Positions 58,545 to 64,000 of a stretch of 64,000 nucleotides of DNA are shown here, in pieces; the first letter of the stretch is position 1; every line of letters begins with the position of its first letter. Position numbers and translations under genes: made by a program. The stretch comes from Ceratopteris richardii (Eukaryota; Streptophyta; Polypodiopsida; Polypodiales; Pteridaceae): contig CM035427.1 in assembly GCA_020310875.1 (NCBI GenBank), positions 91,942,468 to 92,006,467 on the forward strand, read 5' to 3'. The notes beneath the pieces were generated by a model. That model worked only from the letters and a program-made list of their open reading frames with translations, was not told where the DNA came from and did not search any database.

Positions 58545-60578
58545 AATAAAGGAAGTTCAGCCTTAGCCTACTCTCCCGGACTTGAATTAATTATAAGGAA
58601 AAGAAAAGTACAAGTGAAGGGGACTAGTGCCCATGTGACCCCCCAAGACCCACAAAACAAGGATAGATCTTACAGAGCTTAGATGGCATTATAGAGAAGG
58701 TTAATCACCCTCTCATCACCCTCATGTGGGGCCCACTTGGGTTTAAGCTTGTTGTTGAATAGAAGGAGCACTTGATGATGCCTGACGGGGGGGATTTCTT
58801 ATGGTTGGTGATTCTTTTTCCGAGGAGGAACAATGATTTCTCAATCGACCACTCTTTGGGGGAGTCGCCAAAGTTATAAGCACATCTTTCCCTCCAGATC
58901 TTCCAAAGGACCTCCCCTGTGATGGCATTCTAGAGAGCCATTGAGCAGCCGTTTGCTTCTCCCAGCAGAGCTTGTTTCCAGTTGATATGCTTCTGAAGTC
59001 TTATTTTCTTTTTGACAATCTACCAGAGCTTATTGGAGTTGGTGCAAGAAAAGAAAATGTGAGCAATGCAAATTTTAATGGCCTTTAGGTTGGTTCTGAT
59101 ACCCCAATGAAGAATTTTCCATACGAGGACCGACTTTTTGAATTCTATGAGAGGGGTGCCAGATAGCCATGAACTTCATATCCCACTGTAGTCGAGTCCA
59201 CGAAAGGCACCACTTCTTGTTGAGGTTGACCTGATAATCAATATTTTCTTTGATATTTGGGATTTATGTTAGGCAATTACCATTGTGCCATATGAGACCA
59301 AGCAGACATGGCCATTCGTACCCCATGAGAAGACAGACTTTAGAGAAGCCCTAGGCAAGATCTGCTTCGTAGAATATTCCATTCTTCATAGGTAATGCTG
59401 ACACTAGGGTCGATATCCTCGAAGTTGATCCATTGGTTGGTGTCTTGTTTCTAAAGATGTTTCCATTTTTTTAAAGCCCTTGTTCCATAGCCTCTTGGCA
59501 CTCTGAATGTTCCAAGAATCCATGTTCATGATGCAATGGATTGGAAACTAGATAGAGTCATTCTGTCTCATACCGGGCACCCACTTCCAATCTTCACTAA
59601 TTCTTATGAATCTTTTGACTTTATTCCAACTCTTCCATAGGGAGCATATAAGATTCGAGCCTCTCGAGAAAACAGGGATCGGGGAAAACAAAAGGGTCAG
59701 AATGTCAAGATTCTTCCAATTTGGGAAACCCACGAAGGTCAAAGCATTCTTGTTTCAGAAGATCAATTTGGCCCACAAAGCCTCCCTCTGGCACCATGAC
59801 TTAATCATCCATTTTGCCACAAGTTTGTTAGCCATGCACCCAATGTCCAGAATACCAAGGCCTCCACTATCCCTTTGGCTAGTGCAGATGGACCACTTGA
59901 TTTTAGGCACCCCCTCCTGTTGGGGTCTCCAGTCCAAAGGAAGTTTCTACAAATGCTTTCCAGTTTGGACAACTCTTGCTCTTTTGTTCTCCAACAAGGG
60001 AAGAAGTAAATGGTCGACAAAATGAGGAACGTGTTAATGACCATTGTGCAACCTGCGATATTGATTTGCATACCTCCTTAATAGTTTAACTTGCTTTCAA
60101 GTCTGGCCAAGACCCAATTCCACCGTTGCTCCATCAAGATGCCAAAGCCCAGGGGAATCCCAAGAAGCCGGAAAATTTAGCATGGACGAATGTTTTGGCA
60201 ACCATGAGCAACAAGAAGGTCAGCTTGAATCTCGATAATAGCTATGAAAGCAGTCTTTGAGTGGTTGATTTTGGATCTAGAGGCTTCATAGAAAGTATCC
60301 AGGCACCTTCAAAATGTCTCCAGGCTGGTACTATCATTGTGGACAAATGTGTTCATATCGTCTGCAACAAGTCTCATGGTGATCTGGCCGTGGTTATGGG
60401 GCAACAGGAGGCCTTCGATATTATGAGCTTCTACATGTTGAGCCACAAGCCGACTAAGCCCTTCCATGGCAATGGCAAAGAGAAGGGGAGCCAATGGGCA
60501 CCCTTGTCTGATCGAATGTTTTAATTTGATCACCTTCAAAAGTTGGCCATTAACATTAATTTGAGTCGATACATTTCC
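58545..60578 (-). pseudogene. LINE ORF2, copy 3
   Basis: This is the same LINE family as 11.4-13.6 kb, collinear with it throughout. From the 5' side it shows STQINVNGQLLKVIKLKHSI, RQGCPLAPLLFAIAMEGLSRL and LVADDMNTFVHNDS (catalytic A-D-D at about 60370). The conserved segment MQINIAGCTMVINTFLI is near 60060, and LICSLWKSWNKVKRF near 59620. The zf-RVT region near 58900-59080 is badly broken. At the 5' side it is cut at 60579 by a copia LTR inside the reverse transcriptase. The 3' end GGCTGAACTTCCTTTATTAG plus A residues abuts repeat R fragment D. There are many frameshifts, and it is inactive. Confidence 0.88.
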
Positions 60579-61300
60579 TGTTAGATATGCTCAATAATCC
60601 ACCCTCATGTGACCACAAATGATCCATGGTGCCCTAAGTTGTAAGACCCCCATTATGAGGAGAATCCATTATGAGAGCCCTAACATTTGTGGAACCCTAA
60701 CTTCCAAGTTAGATGAGGTCTATGTGTGATTGTTGATGGTTGTAGATGATCTTTGTGAGCCTAGCCATTAGGTTAGGTAGGACATAAACTTCTCGGCCAT
60801 TGGGTTTCCATTTAAGGTGAAAATTAAGGCCCTGTGGCATCGCACGGTTTCCCCATAGAACCTTAATGGGGGGAGTGCAAAGGGGAGGCTTGGCCCCTTC
60901 TACGGGGTCCAGGGGGCCTATCCCCCTAGCCCGTAGGGCCAAGATGGTAGGACTTCTGGTCATGGAGATATTGTCAGATCGTATATTTTATCGACTATTT
61001 TATATCTCCCAACTACGTTTATCTATACCGAACCACCTTGTAAAAGGTATATAAGCACGCCCAAGTTGAGCTTTACATAGCATTGTGCACTAGTAAGCCC
61101 TTCATGTAGAGTCTGTCTAGATTGCCATCTAAGCTCCACATTGGGAGTGCATGGGTGGACAACACCATCATTGTAACTGCATTACGCTCGACAATTTGAG
61201 AATTTGAGTTCTCTATCTCTTAGTCTGCGTCTATCTTTTTCTGTGTTTTTCTTTCAACTCTATCTACAGGTCCATTCCATTCTATTGTTATTTTCTTACA
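60579..61300 (+). mobile_element. 5' LTR of copia element G
   Basis: The LTR runs TGTTAGATATGC to TTTTCTTACA (722 bp, TG...CA), with a TATATAAG box at 61048-61055. It is homologous to the split LTR of copia element 4 and to the fragment ending at 18672. Confidence 0.9.
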
Positions 61301-61314
61301 TGGTATTAGAGCTC
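61301..61314 (+). promoter_or_regulatory. Primer-binding site of copia element G
   Basis: TGGTATTAGAGCTC directly after the LTR resembles the initiator-Met site TGGTATCAGAGC with one change. Confidence 0.85.
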
Positions 61315-61385
61315 AGGAGGCTCTGAGTGGTGTAGAAGCAGAAATGTAGAGGTTGCAGAGGTCTGAACAAGAAAAGAGAGAATAT

Positions 61386-64000
61386 GTCAAGCGGCACGTC
61401 ATCATCTACGAGTGGGAGTCAAGGTCGTTCATCAACAAGAGTAGGTGGCGCACAAGCATGAGCAGCAATGATGTCGGTCATCCAAACATTGCGGATATGG
61501 CCACCAGCCTTCACAGAAGGTAAACTTGATGGTATGAACTACATCCTGTGGAAGTTCAAAATCACTTCTATTCTTGATTCGTATGAGTTTTTGGAGACTA
61601 TTCTTGGGACTGATCATGAGCCCCAAGAAAGAATTGATCCAAATAATCGTGGTCAAATGATTCCTCCTTATGCTGATCTTCTATGTGCTTGGAAATGTAG
61701 AAATGTAGATGCACTCTGTGCTCTAGTTACAAGTACTTCTAATAGTGTTCTGACTCTCATTCAACATACTAGGAAGGCATGTGAAGCATTGAACATATTG
61801 AGAAATCAATATGAAACTCGTAATCAGACACGGATTCAAAACTTGGAGAATCAACTTGCAGCAGAATGGTTTGTTGATGGGCAAACTATAGAGGTGTTTA
61901 TCACTCGCATAAAGAATCTACAAGATCAAAAGGTGGGAGCTGGTGTTCAAAACTCAAGTGAGGAGCTAGCTCGATGTTGTCTTCGAATCTGTCCACCTAA
62001 GTTTGATGGTTTGGTAACTGATCTTAACACTCAAATCAAACCTCAACCACTAACTTTTGAAGAATTTAGTGCCTTACTCATGGAGGAGGAGCTATGGCTC
62101 AAGGAAAGGAGTGGTGGTAGCAAAGGAGATGCTGCATTCACAACAAATGCCAAAGGAGGCAAATCAGACTCTTCAAAAGATGGAGACAAAAAGAAGAACG
62201 ACAAAAAGAAGTTCAAGGGAGAGTGTGTCCACTGTAAGAAGAAAGGACATAGAATCCAAGACTATCACATCAAGAAGGCAGAAGGGCAGTGTGGCTCTTC
62301 AAAAGGTGGCAAGGGCAAGGAGTCTGCCAACACATCAGAAATAGAACTTGAGTTATTTGTTACGATAGGAGGTGTGCTCCTCGGCTAAAGATTCAGGAAC
62401 ATATTACTCATGGGTGTTGGACAGTGGTACATCTCATCACATGATGAGTACAAAAGACCTTTATAGTTCATTACAGCCTCTAAAGGAACCCATCACAATA
62501 AAGGTAGGGAACAATGCAAGATGTCCTGCAGAGGGCAAAGGTACAGTTTCTTTCATGAACTCTAATGGTGATGTCAGAAAAATTTCAAATGTGTTGTATG
62601 TTCCACAAATAAAACGAAATCTACTTTCAGTAGCTTCTATAACTGATCAAGGTCATCAAGTATCTTTCAGTAAGACAGGAGCTAAGATTATAGACGGTAA
62701 CAACAACATTGTTGGGACTTGCATAAGGAGGAACAACCTCTATGAGTTGTGAGCTCTTACAGCCACTTCAAAGGTGGGCACAAGTAAGTTATGGCATGAT
62801 CGATTCGGCCACATTGGATACCTTGTACTAAAGGAGATGCATTGCAGGGGTATGGTTGCACACCTACTATCAATTGCAAAAATGAAGGAACCATGTGAAG
62901 CCTGCATGATGGGCAAGCAATAGAGGAAGGTGTTTCCACCATAAAGCAAGAATAGGGCAAGTTATCCTCTAGAGTTGATGCATGCTGACTTGTGCAGAAA
63001 AATGCCTACACAAGCCTTGGGCGGATCTTCCTACTTCATGTTACTTGTCGATGACTATAGCAAGAAGATGTGGGCGTACTTCCTTCGTGATAATGCTCAA
63101 GCTTTTGGTAAGTTTAAGATGGACCGAGCTGATCACAGAGAATAGAGGAACAGAGACGGACAAGCACCCATATTGTAAACACAACCTTGATGGCTGATCT
63201 CATTCAAAAAGAAGCAAAGGAACCAACCAATGTGGAAGAGGCACTCCATGATCCGAATTGGAGGGCTGCCATTTCGAAGCTAGTGGATCAACCCCCTAAG
63301 CTTAAAGTCATTGGGATCAAGTGGGTCTAGAAGCTAAAGTACAAGGCTGATGGTACTCTAGAAAAGTATAAAGCAAGACTTGTTGCACAGGCCTACTCAC
63401 AAGTTGAAGGCATTGACTTTTGTGAATCATTTGCCCCGACTGCAAGAATGAATACTATCTGAGTAGTACTAGCTGTGGCTACACATAAGTGTTGGTCGAT
63501 CTATCACATGGATGTCAAATCAGCATTCTTGAATGGAGACCTCAAGGAGGAGGTATATGTGTCTCAACCACCAGGGTTTGAGGCTCCTCATTCAGAGAGC
63601 AAGGTATGTAAGCTGAAGAAGTCATTATATGGGCTAAAACAAGCCCCTAGAGCATGGTACCATCAGATAGATAAGTATCTCTTGGATCTAGGTTTCAAAA
63701 GATGTGCTTTTGATGCTAACTTGTATGTTCTAAAGAGAGGAGGAAAGATTATTATGCTTGTACTCTATGTAGATGACCTTGTGATTACAGGAAATGATGA
63801 TGTTCTTCTTCAACAAACAAAAGATGCAATGAGTTCAGAATTTGAAATGACAAACTTGGGCTTAATGCCTTATTGCTTAGGTCTTGAAGTTTTGCAGGAA
63901 CCAGGGAAGATTTTCATCTCTCAACAAAAGTATGCAAGGCAGATATTGAAGGCATTCGACATGGAGGATTGCAAGGAAATTTCTACACCTATGGAGGTCA
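61386..64000 (+). pseudogene. Copia element G: gag-protease-partial integrase-RT, runs off the window
   Basis: Gag starts at about 61386, has a stop near 61461, then is open from 61468 with FTEGKLDGMNYILWKFKI and NQLAAEWFVDGQTIEVFI. The zinc knuckle near 62223 is CVHCKKKGHRIQDY, with the last Cys replaced by Tyr. A one-base frameshift near 62370 leads to the protease (SWVLDSGTSHHMMS) and VLYVPQIKRNLLS. After a stop at 62751 come the pre-integrase finger (LWHDRFGHIGY...CEACMMGKQ) and the integrase start (MHADLCRKM, LLVDDYSRKMWAYF). The integrase core is then deleted at about 63130, and the frame jumps to reverse transcriptase (NVEEALHDPNWRAAI). Stops TAG 63328-63330 (in place of an aromatic residue) and TGA 63460-63462 (in place of Arg) follow. 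From there RT is open to the window end, with [29 protein letters not shown] and an intact [12 protein letters not shown] near 63765. The 3' part is outside the window. Confidence 0.9.

Overview
This window looks like nuclear DNA from a large, repeat-swamped seed-plant genome. A gymnosperm is my best guess, but the sequence does not prove it. It is AT-rich and carries plant-type Ty1/copia, Ty3/gypsy, LINE and CACTA elements, many nested in one another, plus long CA/TA microsatellites. The only recognisable host gene is a type-B cytokinin response regulator whose second intron is about 4.2 kb.

Layout. 0-11 kb: a decayed minus-strand LINE reverse transcriptase is interrupted by a copia element (LTR, gag, protease, integrase). 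That element is in turn broken by a second, integrase-less copia with its own 3' LTR, and a third decayed copia follows. 11-21.7 kb: a TG/TA microsatellite, a small block of CpG-rich inverted repeats, a 5'-truncated minus-strand LINE, and two direct copies (A and B) of a roughly 2.7-kb repeat, here called R. Between them lie a copia remnant, an (AT)n tract and an LTR fragment. 21.8-27.2 kb: the response regulator, whose five exons join in frame through phosphoreceiver and GARP Myb-like domains before a stop. 28-34 kb: a minus-strand copia remnant, CT microsatellites, and a gypsy LTR with a tRNA-Asp primer site followed by an array of quasi-palindromic repeats.

34-44 kb: a broken copia element whose 5' LTR is split by a complete copia element at 36848-43651, with LTRs of about 1.25 kb, a perfect 5-bp target duplication and one uninterrupted open reading frame of about 1,402 codons. 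44-51.7 kb: two more copia fragments and an inverted copy (C) of R carrying a tRNA-derived SINE. 51.7-58.3 kb: a block bounded by microsatellites, holding a six-exon CACTA transposase gene on the minus strand and a small three-exon gene on the plus strand. 58.3-64 kb: an R fragment (D), a third LINE copy, and a copia element inserted in that LINE that runs off the end.

How the parts relate. Almost everything is transposon sequence of different ages. The most informative signals are three. First, the LINE copies, the SINE, and a third insertion inside R share a similar 3' tail, which suggests the SINE is mobilised by this LINE family. Second, the SINE and one LINE copy occupy practically the same site within R, and an unoccupied site is present in copy A. 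Third, copies A and B of R share sequence that in copy B runs into the 5' leader of the response regulator. Several transposon genes have lost function through TGA stops at positions where the family has arginine, consistent with decay of methylated CGA codons. All homologies were judged by eye from sequence and from knowledge of the families; nothing was searched.
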